A stretch of DNA of 61,000 bases from Mesostigma viride. Its lineage: Eukaryota > Streptophyta > Mesostigmatophyceae > Mesostigmatales > Mesostigmataceae. Within the stretch, counting starts at the first letter, position 1. Each line of letters opens with the position of its first letter. Positions 19,394-30,544 of this stretch are shown here, piece by piece. The DNA is taken from positions 671,461 to 732,460 of the forward strand of contig RPFO01000034.1 in the NCBI GenBank assembly GCA_009746045.1, given 5' to 3'. The position numbers and the translations under genes are program-made. A model generated the notes under the pieces. The model saw nothing but the letters and a program-made list of their open reading frames with translations. It was not told the DNA's origin and ran no database searches.

Positions 19394-22300
19394 CTATCTG
19401 GCGTGCCTCCCGCGGGATTGCACACGCGGGCGCTTCCCCACTGGGGGGGGCTCGTTGTCCTCTATGACCTGGGCCCACTTGGCCTTGTCCATCATCTTCT
19501 TCCAAATAACGGAGAGGCCTAGGCCCCCCATGTCCTCTACTAGCTGTTCTTTGAAGGTGCGGGCCTTGCGGCGTCTAACATCACTGGGCCCAGCCCACGT
19601 CAGGAGGTGCCGGCCAGGCTGGGCTGGTCGCAGTCCTGCGGGGGGGCCACGTGAGGTGTCTACCTGGTTGGTGCGAGCTAGGTGCCCTACTAGCTGCAGG
19701 CGGCGTTGCTTAATGGTGCTGGTCAATATAGGGCATGCCCTGGTACAGGTCCTCATTGCGGACATGAGCAGCATATCCTACTCTGAAAATGGAACGCAGC
19801 ATGCTGGTGACCGCGCCGTCCAGCTTGCGGGCCAGGTCGGCGGTGAGGGTCCACGTCTCGGCGCCATACGTGAAAACAGGAAGGACGAGGACCTTGAACA
19901 GGTCCTGTTTCTCGATCTTGCCCAGGGGCTTGCGCCACAGGGCCCGGTACTGGCGTAAAGCGTGCCAGGCGAGGGAGATGCGATGGTCCACATCAACCTC
20001 GCAGCTAGGGAGCAGGCTGCCCAGCAGCTTAACGCGGTCCCGATACAGGACTCGAGAGCCGTCTAGGAGATAGAGGGGCGGCGCTGAGTTGGTGAGCCCA
20101 ACCGCCAGGGCCTCTGTCTTCTTGCTGACCTCAAGCCCCACTGCACGGGCCTCGAGAGCCAGGCAGTCAAGCCATGTCTGCACGTGCTCAGTGTCCTCGA
20201 AGAGGGTGGTGTCGTCTGCGTAAATGATGTCTGCTAGCCGAATCTCCGTGTCCGCACCGCCATGCCAGAATTTGTTAGCAACCTGCACTCCTGGTTCCCT
20301 GCCCACGATGCGGGCAAATCGCTTGCGCGCCTGAATCATTACGTATTCGACAACAATAATGAACAGGTAGGGCGACAGCACGCAGCCCTGCCACACACCC
20401 TTCTGTAAAGGGCATGGGGGCGTGGTCCCGTAAGAAGTGCGCACCGAAGTGGTGGACCCTTCATACAGGTTGCGGATGACAGCAATCAGGGGGCGGGGGA
20501 TCCGGAACAACTCGAGGATGTCCCAAAGCGCAGGCCAGAAAACCGAATCGAAGGCTTTGATGAAGTCCACCAGCACAAGGTGCAAAGGGGACTCACCAGG
20601 CTGAAGGCGTTGCAGTTCCTCCACCAGTCGGCGAGTAGCGAAGAGCGCCTGTACTGTGTTGCGACCTGAACGGAAGCCGTGCTGAGTCTCGCTGAGGTGA
20701 CCGTCCAGGGCCGTGCGCAGGCGGTTCAGGATGAGCCGCATAAGAAGCTTGAGGGGGGCACTTTGAATGCACACCCCTCTGTAGTTGCCGGGGTCGGCAG
20801 GCGACCCCTTGTTCTTGTACAGCATCGTGCGAAAACTGTGTTGCCAGGCCGCTGGAAGTGGTTGCGACAACAGCAGAAGGCGGTTGCAGATGTCCCGGAA
20901 GAGCAGCATAACACCTGTGTCCTCGAATTCGGCTGCAAGTTTTACAACTGCGGCCGGAATCTCGTCAGAGCCGGTGGCTGAGTCATAACGCAGGCGCTGG
21001 ACCGCCTCCGTGACCTCGCGAGAGGTGAAAGGAGGCATGTCAGACGGGTCGCCAAGTGGGCCGACCAGCGGGGGGACTAGGTAGTCCGCCGCTGACCTAG
21101 GCGGGGCAGGGGGCCCAGCGGGGCCGGCCAGCGGCCGGGCGGGCGGCGGCGGCTGGGAGCAGGGGTGGGGGCGGCGCAGCTGTCCCCACGACCTCGGCCG
21201 TGGCCGTGGCCCAGGTACGAAGCCGCTTGGCTGGGGCGCCGGGGACGTCGTGGCGGTGGGGCCGGCCGAGGCCGTCCGGGTGCCCGAGGCGCTTGTACCA
21301 GAACCAGGCCCCCTTGCCGTCGTGCTTCTGCTGGCAGCTGCGCAGGTCCTTGACCATCTGCTGAGCATCTGCCTTCTCAGCCTGCTCGTAGGCGGCCCTC
21401 AGAGCTGCTTGCAGCCCAGGTTTGGCGATCGGATCTCTGTTGCGGCGGAGCATCTGCCTGGCGGCGACCACTGTCGGTGCGTGACGGTGGACAGCAAGCT
21501 GCCGGCGCGGAGGCAAGGTGGGAAGGGTGCGGGCCGCCAGCTAGGCGATACTTGGCTGCGACACCACGGAGGATCACTGAAATATCCCCCGGCGGCGGAA
21601 TGGCGTGTAACTGCTGTCGGCTGCCCCCGGCGTCGAATACGGCCAGGAAATCATCCCTGTGCGACATAGCGGCCTGCTCTGCTGCTGACATCTTGTCGGC
21701 ATCCTTCAGCACAATCCGGAGCACTTTCAGATCTGGCTGAGGTGCCAGCTGTCGCGACGGTTTCACCCCAGGAAACCGCAATCTGATGCGAGCGAGCAAG
21801 AGACGATGATCAGATTCCACCGTGCTGACAGAATCTTGCAGGACACGAGCATCGACAACTGAGGGGCGCTGAGCCCGACGTACGCAGACATAATCAAGGC
21901 ACACCACCACCCGATCCGACGGCCCAAAAAAGGTGGCCAGCTGCTCAGCGGGGCGTGCGAAAGAAGCATTGCATGCAACCAGCGCAGATTCTGCCAGCAG
22001 ATTCGCAAATAAAGGCGTGTTACCGTTGGCTGTCGTGTTGGTTGGGGAATACTGAGCGCCCCCAGTGCCAACTGGCAGCGTGGCGTTGGCGTCGAGCAGC
22101 ATAACCAGGAAGTGCCGAGCTGGGATGTTGGCCTCCTCCTCCTTGAGGGCGTCGAAGAAGGCCTCACGTTCCGCCTGAGCTCGACCCGCATGTGGTGCAT
22201 ATCCCACGATAACGGTTAGCGTGTGGTGTGAATGGCCCTCAGTGGCTGAAAAAGTGGCCACTAGCACACGCGGGGACCGCAGCACGATTGACTGGAGCTG

Positions 22301-22946
22301 CTCTGATGCTGGCAGCCGGCGAGCACAAGAGGCCCACACCACCTTGGCCCGGCGCGTCGCCGCCACCATAGTGGAACCGCCAGCCTGCCCGCAGGTCGTC
22401 GACCAGCAGACCGTTGACCGCGTGCTGAGGGTCAAGGGTGCGTCGGTGCTCCTGGACTCCAAGAACAGCGATCTTGTTGTCGGCGCACAGGGCGATCAGC
22501 TCGTCGACGCGTTGGCGTGCTGGGGTGCCGCCGCTCGTAGAAGGATCTGCAGGGAGGGTGCGCACGTTAAAGCTTGCAATACCAAGAATGGGCCGTTGCC
22601 ATATTAGCGGGGGGATGGGGGTGGGGGTGGGGGTGGAGAAGGGTAGTGCTGGAGGTGGGGGTGGGGGTGGGGGTGGGGGGGGAGGGGGAGGGTGGCGATT
22701 GGGGTTAATGCTTGTCAACGCATGGAGGCTTTCTTTCAGGACGGATATGCGTCGTCTCCGTCCTGGCTGGGGTCGCCGGCGTGTCGACTGGGCCTCATCC
22801 AGCTCAAGGCGGGCTAGGAGGCGTGTGAGGCTGGTATTTTGGCGGGAAGGTTGACCGTGGCGTGCCTGGCGACCTTGCATCCTGATCATGCTCGCACGGT
22901 GCGACATGAGGATGGAAAGGGGCTTGTTTATGAAGGCTGTGCCCAA
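19394..22946 (-). pseudogene. LINE ORF2: endonuclease and reverse transcriptase
   Basis: Reading on minus, residues after a Pro-rich start show the APE endonuclease: GIASFNVRTL, GVQEHRR (metal-binding Glu), LLDANATLP, LDYVCVRR and SDHRLLLARI (catalytic Asp-His). Then comes a basic linker and a reverse transcriptase with NYRGVCI, LVDFIKAFDSV, QGCVLSPYLF and the catalytic IIYADDTTLF (20,205-20,230). The C-terminal part (to 19,394) ends GKRPRVQSRGRHAR. Frame changes occur near 22,310, 21,520, 21,150 and 19,730. At 19,730 the second copy (54.9 kb) reads straight through, so that break is specific to this copy. The protein nicks target DNA and copies the LINE RNA there. No RNase H seen. Confidence 0.88.
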
Positions 22947-23094
22947 AGCCTATTGTACCGCGAGGCCGCGAGGGTGTGCCCTTACCGGGCGGCATCCATA
23001 CCCGGGACGTGCGTAGACGATGATGACGCAGCTGGGGCGGGCCTGGTACGGCCCGACTTGTGCCGCTTCACTAGGAAGTCGGAAAAAATTCGTC

Positions 23095-23440
23095 CTGATA
23101 TTTCTTGATATCGTCCTGAGTTTTTTTTGAGAAATCCTGAGAAATCCTGAGAAATCCTGAGATATCTTGAGATTGTCTTGAGATTTCCTGAGATTTTTCC
23201 TGAGATTGCCCTGATTTTTCCTGATTTTTTTCGTCTTCACAAAATCTGGTAAGTGCACACCTCGGGTCCTGAGATTTCTGGTGAAAAACTCAGGTCTTGA
23301 GATTTTGACTTTGTAGTGAAAATCTCAGGACAAAATCTCAGGACAATCTCAGGACAATCTCAGGACAAAAAAACGAGTAGAATCTCAAGAAAATCTCAGG
23401 ACAAAAAAACGAGTAGAATCTCAAGAAAATCAAGAACATG
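23095..23440 (+). repeat. Left subterminal array, element 2
   Basis: Many copies of TCCTGAGAAA/TCCTGAGATT, then, from about 23,270, the same motif in reverse (AATCTCAGGA). The mixed orientation resembles plant CACTA ends. Probable binding sites for the element's own protein. Confidence 0.85.
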
Positions 23441-24009
23441 CACAGGCGAATTCTCCAGCCATTCTGGGACAAAAAAATGGTGTTATCAGGGACCAACAGA
23501 AATACGACAATGCAAGATGATTACAACAGGGGCATGACTCACAATCAGTGCATTTATTACATTGATAAATATTATTTAAAAAATCTTTTATTCATAGGCA
23601 AAAAATAAATCACAACAAAAAGAGGATTGTTTCTTCATCGTTTGGCAGATCTTGTAGATCATTTGGTTCTTCATATACTCTGCCAAACTGTGCTTCGTTG
23701 CACATTTACCTGCACGCATAAACCAGGAAGGGGGAAAAAAGGCATTAAACAGGACCATGATTAGAAACGCTGGGCTGCAGCATGTGCACATGTACACCTA
23801 ACCAGACCAAAGGCATAGCAAACAACATCATGCTCGGCATAAAAAAAGATACTTCTGACTGGTACAAAACATTGAAAGGGTGACCCAAGTGAAAGCCTAG
23901 CACCGCCATTATTGAGATGTGCAAGACCAAGAAACCACGACATTGCATATGACCGATGCATTGAAAAAGGGAAAACACGTTTATTAACTGTGAAGCTCCA
24001 GGGTAACTA

Positions 24010-24610
24010 GACTAAATTTCTTCAGGGCAAGGGACTAATTGAATTCAGCAAGCAAGCGTACATGCGCGCAAGGACGAGAGTGGCTAAATAAGGAAGCAAG
24101 GGCGTAACAAAGGAAGCAAGGGACTGATTAGATTCAGCAAGCAAGCAATTGCAAGCATGCAAGGAAGAGGGGCTAACAAAGGAAGCAAGGGCCTAACAAA
24201 GGAATCAGGGGACTGATTCCATTCAGCAAGTGGTCAAGCATGCAGGGAAGGAACGGCCTAACCAAGTAGGCAAGGTCATATCAAAGGAAGCAAGGCATTA
24301 ATTAAATTCAGCAAGCATGCGAGGAAGAGTGGCTTACAAAGGAAGCATGGGACTAAGAAAGGAAGCAAGGGACTAATTACATTCAGGAAGCACGCATGCA
24401 AGGAAGCAAGGGAATAAAGCAAGGAACTAATCAAATTCAGCAAGCGGCTAAACAACCAAGCAAGGGCCTAATCAAGGAAGAAAGCAACCACGCAAAGAAG
24501 CAAGCAAGCACGCAAAGACGGAAACAAGCATGCAAGGAAGCAAGGGGTTTATCGAACTCAGCAAGCAAGCATGCAAGGAAGCAAGGAGCAAGTGAGGGAC
24601 CAAGGGACTA
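24010..24610 (+). repeat. Degenerate GGAAGCAAGGGACTAATT minisatellite
   Basis: Irregular repetition of phrases AAGGAAGCAAGGG, ACTAATTAAATTCAGCAAGC and ATGCAAGGAAG over 600 bp inside element 2. Unit length varies (~30-65 bp). The Lys/Gln-rich open frames here are repeat translations. Confidence 0.85.
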
Positions 24611-26260
24611 ATCAACTTTATGACACTTACCACGCAGAAGGGACAACCTCATGACCGCGGAGAAGATAACATTCCGTCCCTCCTGTTGCGATTGCAAAGG
24701 GGAGAAAGAATAGTAGTGATGTAAGGAATGAATTCCAGTGCAAAATTAGGAAAATACCTTCAATAACAAAGCTAGTAAGTAGGCAAGGTAATTAAAAAGT
24801 AGGTAGCAAACTGATGACAACATGCACATACTCACGCATGGACCAACCAAGTTAGTATCTAATCTACTATGTGGCTTATGAGGAAGCACCATGAAACATT
24901 TGACCTTACTGGCTTCATCAGAACACGTCTAGATGCTTTTCCTTTGCAAAGATAGTCGCAATTGACGCTTGGGGTTTGCATGGGATTCAGGTCTGCATGG
25001 ACGTGCTTTGACAACAAACGGGCATGTACGCACAAAAATGCCCAAGGACGGTACTTCATGATGGTCATCTTCATGAAATTGACCACGCATGTAAGAGGAC
25101 AAGAAATCAAGTATTCAGAGTTCATGCTATACTAAGAAACCAGCTTTTGCTCAGAATGCCGCTTTTGCGGTCTATGGGCCTTCCAATGCAAACTGCCAAG
25201 CAATTCTCATAAGTATCCTTGCTCAGCTACGCAGTTGCTCATTTTCCCGGCTCCATTCCTCTTCGATCACAGCCTGTCCATGACGGCCTTGTAGGTTTTG
25301 GATAGCTCCAGAATCTCGCTCTGTTTATTCTCCGTTACTTATGTCACTCACATGTCGTCGCTACTAGAACCGCTTCTAGTGCGGTTCTCGCTGCCACCCC
25401 TGCTGCCACACCTGCAGCGCTTGTTATTCGGTGGTTGCATTCATTGGTTACGTATGGAAATCGGTTGCCCCATCGCTCGAGCTAGCGTGTATGTGCCCTC
25501 ACTGCCCGCTAGCCCCAGCACTGACTTGACTGCGAACAACGGCTAGGGCTACGTCAGACGCGTTTTTTTGAATTTGCGCAAAAAAAAAGATTGCGACTAG
25601 GTCACATCCGTAGCCAGCGGCAGGCGGAATGTCTCGAGTGATTCCAGCCAAGCGATCTTCCGTATTGTCATGACATCTTACCTTTCCACTGGTTACTACT
25701 TGTCTCAAAGCCTTTTAGAACGGTCGGAGCCGCAAACTGCCGATAAATTTACAGGTACAGTAACTAGTATTCACCAATGAAAGCCACAGGCATTTAAAAA
25801 ACCGCCGTCCTGCCAGACCCTAGAAAACGCTTGGTCCTGCCTTTGCCGGACAACCATTGGAGCAGGTTATAAAGTGCGACAACGATTTCTGATTGTTGGC
25901 TGACAGACTGACAGCCGACAATTATTAACGCAAAGTCACTAAAGCAATTAGGCAGTGAGAACATTCTACAAAAGAGCTCTTAGTTCGGGCTTTATATAAG
26001 TAGTACCTGCCTGTTAAAAATTGGAACAAGGATACGGTTCCGGCATCCGTTTATTCCGAAGCCGGTACGGGCAAGGCTAGGGAACCGGCGTGGGAATAAA
26101 CTGAACTGAACATAACTGAAATAAAGGCCGTTATGATGCCGTGAAATAGCCGCATGACGACAGTGCCGTTCCAAACTTTCAACTTCGCGCCCTACCTCTC
26201 TTAACCGTTACCTGGTAGACCGTTGGTCCAACGAGCGAAAAATTTAGAAAGGTTGCGATT
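24611..26260. other. Interior of element 2, no gene recognised
   Basis: No convincing coding frame on either strand. Spliced exons of a transposase could hide here, but I found no DDE-type motif. Confidence 0.4.
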
Positions 26261-26261
26261 A

Positions 26262-26376
26262 GGCAACGCGACCTTGCACCTAGCCGCACCCATGAACGCC
26301 TTCAGCAGCCATGGTAGGCAACACAACCCTGCACCTAGCCGCACCATTCCATAAACGCCTTCATCAGCCATGTTAG
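26262..26376. repeat. Two-copy ~60-bp tandem duplication
   Basis: Two units share TTGCACCTAGCCGCACC / CTGCACCTAGCCGCACC and AACGCCTTCA.CAGCCATG.TAGGC. They lie just upstream of the element-2 gene, so they could be promoter-proximal, but nothing shows function. Confidence 0.8.
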
Positions 26377-26482
26377 GCCGGAATAGACACGGCATTTCCA
26401 CTTTGGGTCTCGCACTAGTCAAGTCACTTGCTCAGATAGAAAGCAATGGATCACGCAAAACCAGGAGCCACGCCTCCCCACG

Positions 26483-27478
26483 ATGATTACGGCGGCGGTG
26501 TGTGGCATGGAGCCTGCTTGTGACGAGCATGACTCAATCCACATCAATGGCAGCAATTACCGAACTGCAGTCGCCGACCTTCGACAAACTGTTCGCCATC
26601 GCAACTCGGGAGTAATGGTTTATGGTAAAGAGGGGGTTAGGTATGGCCGCATCACACACATTCTGCATAGTTTCCTCCGTGCCCCGACGGAAGGATGGAG
26701 TAGGCAAGTTCTTTTAAAGGTCGCTCTGTTTGATGTCGGTTCTGTGAAAGAGCTCCCTTTAGAGGGATTGACGCTTATACCTTTAGGGGAGCGAGCGCCC
26801 AAGCAGGATGCTTTAGTCCTTCCCGGGAGTGTATGTTCAGTTGGTTTTGTAGTTGATCCAGAGTATGCACCTGAGATAGCCATCGTGCACTGTAAATTGC
26901 CGTGGCAAATGGTAAAGGAAACGTGTAGTGCAGCCCAGCATGTATTATCCCGTGCTGCAGGTGCTCAGCTGAGAACCACAGACGTGTATGCTGATATGAA
27001 CCTGCAGCGCAAGGTGACACTGTGTGTTAAGCGAAGAGACATGACAACACGAGGTCGTTCACAAGGTAATCGCACTGCACCCATAGATCCACAAGCAACC
27101 ACTGCACGCATGGCTGCGGAGCCACAAGCAACCACTGCACCTAATCGCTCACGTGGCAAGCGCACTGTTGGCACATTGGTAGAACCACAAGCAACCACTG
27201 CACCAAGCCGCTCGCGTGGCAAGCGCACTGCGGACACATTGGTAGAAACACACACAGCCGCTGCACCAAACCGCTCGCGTGGCAAGAGCATTGCTGGCAA
27301 GTCCATGGCAGCGGCTAGTGGCAGCGCATCAAGCCCTGATGACATTGCTAGTGATTTGTCGCTGAGCAGCGACGGTGAGGCATGCATTCCCACACAAAGG
27401 AGAAGTGAGAGGCAACGTGTGGTAGTAAATTATGCGGACTCTGACAGTGCTGCATACACTGATGAGGAGTGGGATTGA
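26483..27478 (+). CDS. CACTA accessory protein, DUF4216-like (element 2)
   Basis: Intact 331-residue frame from the ATG at 26,483. Residues about 10-135 match the element-1 protein: INGSNYRTAVADL, RHRNSGVMVYG, GRITHIL, QVLLKVALFD, LVLPGSVCSVGFVVD and YAPEIAIVHCKLPW. I read this as a DUF4216-like module (plant CACTA consensus F.T...D....QNSGV, VLF..DW, FVLA.Q..QVFYV), by recall. Residues about 180-275 are four diverged RGRSQGNR/NRSRGKRT repeats with PQATTAP linkers, basic and probably DNA- or RNA-binding. The acidic tail ends RQRVVVNYADSDS, matching RQRKAVNYCDTSG in element 1. TGTAA motifs at 27,497 and 27,511, the usual green-algal polyadenylation signal, lie just downstream. Intact frame argues for recent activity or trans-mobilisation. 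Confidence 0.75.
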   Translation: MITAAVCGMEPACDEHDSIHINGSNYRTAVADLRQTVRHRNSGVMVYGKEGVRYGRITHILHSFLRAPTEGWSRQVLLKVALFDVGSVKELPLEGLTLIPLGERAPKQDALVLPGSVCSVGFVVDPEYAPEIAIVHCKLPWQMVKETCSAAQHVLSRAAGAQLRTTDVYADMNLQRKVTLCVKRRDMTTRGRSQGNRTAPIDPQATTARMAAEPQATTAPNRSRGKRTVGTLVEPQATTAPSRSRGKRTADTLVETHTAAAPNRSRGKSIAGKSMAAASGSASSPDDIASDLSLSSDGEACIPTQRRSERQRVVVNYADSDSAAYTDEEWD

Positions 27479-27654
27479 TTATATTCCTAATATAATGTAA
27501 TGATGGATTGATGTAACTTGTTGTGTGCTTGTCACACTTATATTTATTTATTTCCAATGAACATGTGTGTCAACTGCATCATTTCTGCATCCACATATAT
27601 TGCATAAGTGTCCTGTCTTCATGCACTTGAGAGTTCTCAAGTGTCATGCTCAGT

Positions 27655-28030
27655 GTCCTGATTTTCCTGATTTTTTGTGCCATGCTAAGTGTCCTGATTT
27701 TCCTGATTTTTTGTGCTGTTAAGTGTCCTGATTTTCCTGATTTTTTCTGATTCAGCGGGTTTTCTCAGGATCTCAGGATTTCTCAGGATTTTTTTACGAA
27801 TCTCAGTGTTTCTCAGTGTTTCGCGAGACGCATCTCAGGCACTTCTCAAGATTCTCAAGAGGAAGTCCTGATATAATATCAGGAATCCTGAGAAAAGTCT
27901 CAGGGTTTCTCAGGATTTCTCCTGAAATCCTGAGAAAAAATCAGGAAATCTCAGGAAATCCTGAGAAAATCTCAGGAATCCTGAGAAAAATCTCAGGAAA
28001 TCTCAGGATCCTGAGAAAAATCTCAGAACC
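27655..28030 (-). repeat. Right subterminal array, element 2
   Basis: Begins with three copies of GTGTCCTGATTTTCCTGATTTTT at ~40-bp spacing and becomes a dense array of ATCTCAGGA and TCCTGAGAAA in both orientations up to the terminal repeat. Mirror image of the left end. Confidence 0.85.
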
Positions 28031-29307
28031 CGACTTCCTAGTGTTGTTAGGAGCCTGCGCCTCCGTGCGCTGGCCGTTGATGAATAGCACGGGGGTGTCG
28101 TGGACGAGGCGGACGTAGACCTTCTGGCCGTCGTGCCTGGCCTTGATCGCCACGTCGCTGCCCAGCAGTCTACCATTCTTGATGACTAGCTGGGCCGGTG
28201 AGAGGAGGTCGTCGAGGCTCGGCGCGTTTCTCCCGCCTAGGAGCTTGCGGGCCTGGAGTACCTTCACCTTGCTGGCCACATTCGCAAAGGTCACCGGGAT
28301 GGGGCCAGGCTGGCCCGCCATCCAAGCTGCCGACTCAATGCGGATGCGTTTGTTGCCCAGTTGCAGCCGGCCCACGATGAGGCTGTGGTACAGGCGTTGC
28401 GCTAGCATCAGGTCCGTTTCAGGCTGCTGTGCGACCTGAAAATACCGGACCACTATACTGCGTGAGCGCAGGTCCTCGTCGATAGCAGTCTTGTGGGCTG
28501 CAGCCCCCCTGCGTGCGGCATCCTCCATCAGGTTGGCAATGTCCGTCTGTTTGACCATGTTAGCGTAGCTGGTGGCCGGTGCGGGGGCGGCTGGTTGGGG
28601 CGGGCTGGTCAGCCGGGGCGGCCTTGACCTCGGCAATGCTGGAGTGGAGCTCAGCAGTGTCTTTGCTGATAGCGGTGGACAAGGCGCCGAGTTGGGCAGC
28701 CATTTCTGCGACTTTCTTATTGAGCTTGTGCAGGTCTGCTGCTTCCGGGGAAGCATCGGGGGTGTTGGCGGTGCCGTGCTCGGCGTCCTCGAAAGCGGAA
28801 AAGAGTGCCCGGAGGCAAGGGGCCTGCGCGTGACTCAAGAAAACAGAAAGTCGAAGCTGTGGCTCGTCCAATTCGGCGAGCTCGTTCACTGGAATGGTCC
28901 CGCCAGACGCGTAAGGAAAATATATCTCCTTGCCGGTGTCGTGCAGGTGGCGCAGGATAGCCTGCGCCTGCTCGGCGGTAAGCGAAAAGAACCGCTGCTC
29001 GTCGACAACCTGGCCAGGCATGAAGGATGCTGGGTCGAACTCAGCGTCGTTAGCGTCGTCGTCGTCGTCGTCGATGGCGTCGTCAATGGGGGTGTCTTTG
29101 GAAGACGATGGGCGGGGGGATCTGGCTCTCCATCTCGTCGGCTGGGGTGTAGCAAACCCGCTTGGAGGAGGCGGTAATGGCGGCCGCGTTTGCCTGGGGC
29201 TGCGTCGCAATGGTTTCCGCATCTGCAATTAGTTGCGTAATCGTGTTGGGCGCTGAAGCCTCCCTCTCGGAGAGAGAAGGGGAGGCGGTTGACGGAGTTT
29301 CTGCCAT

Positions 29308-29479
29308 AGCTGGTTTCGGAAAATTACGAACCCTGCCTGTGCTGCGTTTTATGATATTGCGCTAAATCTTGGGCGATGGCGGCTGAAAATTATATCATCG
29401 TGTTCGTCATTAAAAGACGCATCTACTGCAATTTACCCGACCAAATTTCATGCCCGGATGTAAAAGTTATGAGCATTCT
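29308..29479 (-). other. LINE 5' UTR
   Basis: About 170 bp between the right target duplication (29,480-29,490) and the ORF1 ATG. It would hold the internal promoter of a full-length LINE. No specific motif seen. Confidence 0.5.
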
Positions 29480-29490
29480 GCCCGCCCATT

Positions 29491-30352
29491 GAAAGGGCAC
29501 TCCGTAGAATGTCTCAAAAGGTCAAGTCAGGCAAGGAATCATTACACTTTGGCCGTATGCTGAATTAAGCCATTTATTTACTCTGAATTGCTGTTGGAGT
29601 TCCCATCCAATGTACAATAGCAGTATACACGCTGTCTGAAAATACGGTTACGTTGCTCCCCCAAAGAACAAAGCTGTAGACCAGCTCTTTTAGTACAGGT
29701 CAGTCTTATGACACATTCATCCCCCCAGGCCTGAAGTCTCTGCCTACTAAGGCGTCATCAACCCCGTGAGGATGTGCGAACATGGACAAAAGAACAAAAC
29801 CTGACTCCTAATACAGGCTAGCCACAATGTGACCCAGTCACCCGCCTTAAAACTCGACCAACATGGCGTCATCAACCCTCTTGGAGACTGAGTTCACTGA
29901 CAGGATGCAGTAGCCTGACATAGAACAACACAACGTAATCTTAGAAGGAAGTTTAACTCTGATACAAAACAAAATAACACAACCTAACACACTGAGAAAA
30001 TCCCGATAACTCATCTGTCTCCAAACACTGAGGGCCGGAGACTTAGTCTGCACAGCAAAACATGCAGGCATTATAGCAGGTTGCCAGAACGCCAGTCTTG
30101 TGCTGGCAGCCACGGCCGTCGCAATCAATTTGATACATCCCTGACCTCCATGCGGTAGCACACAAAATTTTGCACGGCCATCAAAATACAATGAGTCATG
30201 CACACCTGTGCCACTATAGGTCGCTTCTTAGTCGTAGTCCCCCCTTAGCCTAGCAACTACGGCTTCGCAAGGCAACCCCTTTTAAGGAAAATGTTAAAGG
30301 CATCCACGTGGCCTGAGCTGCGGTGAGACGCTGGTCGTAACACCGTCTTAAA
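29491..30352. other. Intergenic, downstream of the RTX/Root-cap gene
   Basis: No gene recognised. It probably includes the 3' UTR of the minus-strand gene ending at 30,353. A TGTAA motif overlaps that gene's stop codon on the minus strand. Confidence 0.4.
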
Positions 30353-30544
30353 TTACACCCGTGCCACCCCGCGCTTAGACTGCGGGACGAACTTGGCGAA
30401 GCGGCAGTCGGCCGCGAACATGCCACTGGTCACATAGTCCTGGTCGGATCCCTCCATGGGCATCTCTGCACCCTGCTTGGAGAAGGACTGGCCCAGGATG
30501 CCGTGGACCGCGCCCGCTGCCTTAAACACCTTGACTTGGAAGTT
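30353..30544 (-). CDS. Exon 6: Root-cap-like domain, C-terminus
   Basis: 63 codons plus TAA after the acceptor TTTCACAG. AVHGILGQSF is followed about ten residues later by PMEGSDQDYVTSGMFAADCR and FAKF, the hallmark end of the plant Root-cap/LEA-related family (GVLGQTY...P.MGG...Y.TSSLFS.DC..A.F). This is the strongest single piece of evidence for the domain call. Confidence 0.85.
   Translation of the reverse strand, partial: NFQVKVFKAAGAVHGILGQSFSKQGAEMPMEGSDQDYVTSGMFAADCRFAKFVPQSKRGVARV

Larger units (their letters stand above)
23069..28043 (+). mobile_element. CACTA-like DNA transposon, element 2 (5.0 kb)
   Basis: Inverted termini CACTAGGAAGTCGG at 23,069 and its complement ending at 28,043. 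Mirror-oriented subterminal arrays of CCTGAGA motifs fill both ends. TT precedes (23,067-23,068) and follows (28,044-28,045) the element, a 2-bp target duplication as in element 1. It lies inside LINE ORF1. It carries one clear gene (26,483-27,478) homologous to that of element 1. No catalytic transposase is recognised. The terminal repeat differs from element 1 by one internal base (G for C), but the subterminal motif differs more, so they are sister families. Confidence 0.85.
22982..29307 (-). pseudogene. LINE ORF1, split by a transposon
   Basis: Starts at the ATG at 29,307. It runs through an acidic Asp-rich part, FMPGQVVDEQRFFSLTAEQA, a Leu-heptad segment (LHKLNKKVAEMAAQLGALST) likely to trimerise, and an RRM-like part (SIVVRYFQV). 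A C-terminal domain with SLDDLLSPAQLVIKNGR and VLFINGQR follows. At 28,044 it is cut by CACTA-like element 2. It resumes at 23,068 and ends at a TAA at 22,982 if one copy of the TT target duplication is removed. Frame changes near 29,105 (a C-run) and 28,620 are also needed. Homologous to the half-LINE ORF1 at 10.7 kb. Role: RNA-binding chaperone of the LINE particle. Confidence 0.75.
19211..29479 (-). mobile_element. Complete LINE retrotransposon, interrupted by CACTA-like element 2
   Basis: Minus-strand non-LTR element of about 5.3 kb once the 4,975-bp insertion at 23,069-28,043 is set aside. The order is 5' UTR (29,479-29,308), ORF1, ORF2 with apurinic endonuclease and reverse transcriptase, short 3' UTR, CCAT/ATCC run, hairpin and TTAA tail. 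An 11-bp direct repeat GCCCGCCCATT flanks it at 19,200-19,210 and 29,480-29,490, which fixes both ends. A 5'-truncated relative lies at 54.38-55.70 kb. The clade is not assigned; the endonuclease is APE-type. Confidence 0.88.
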
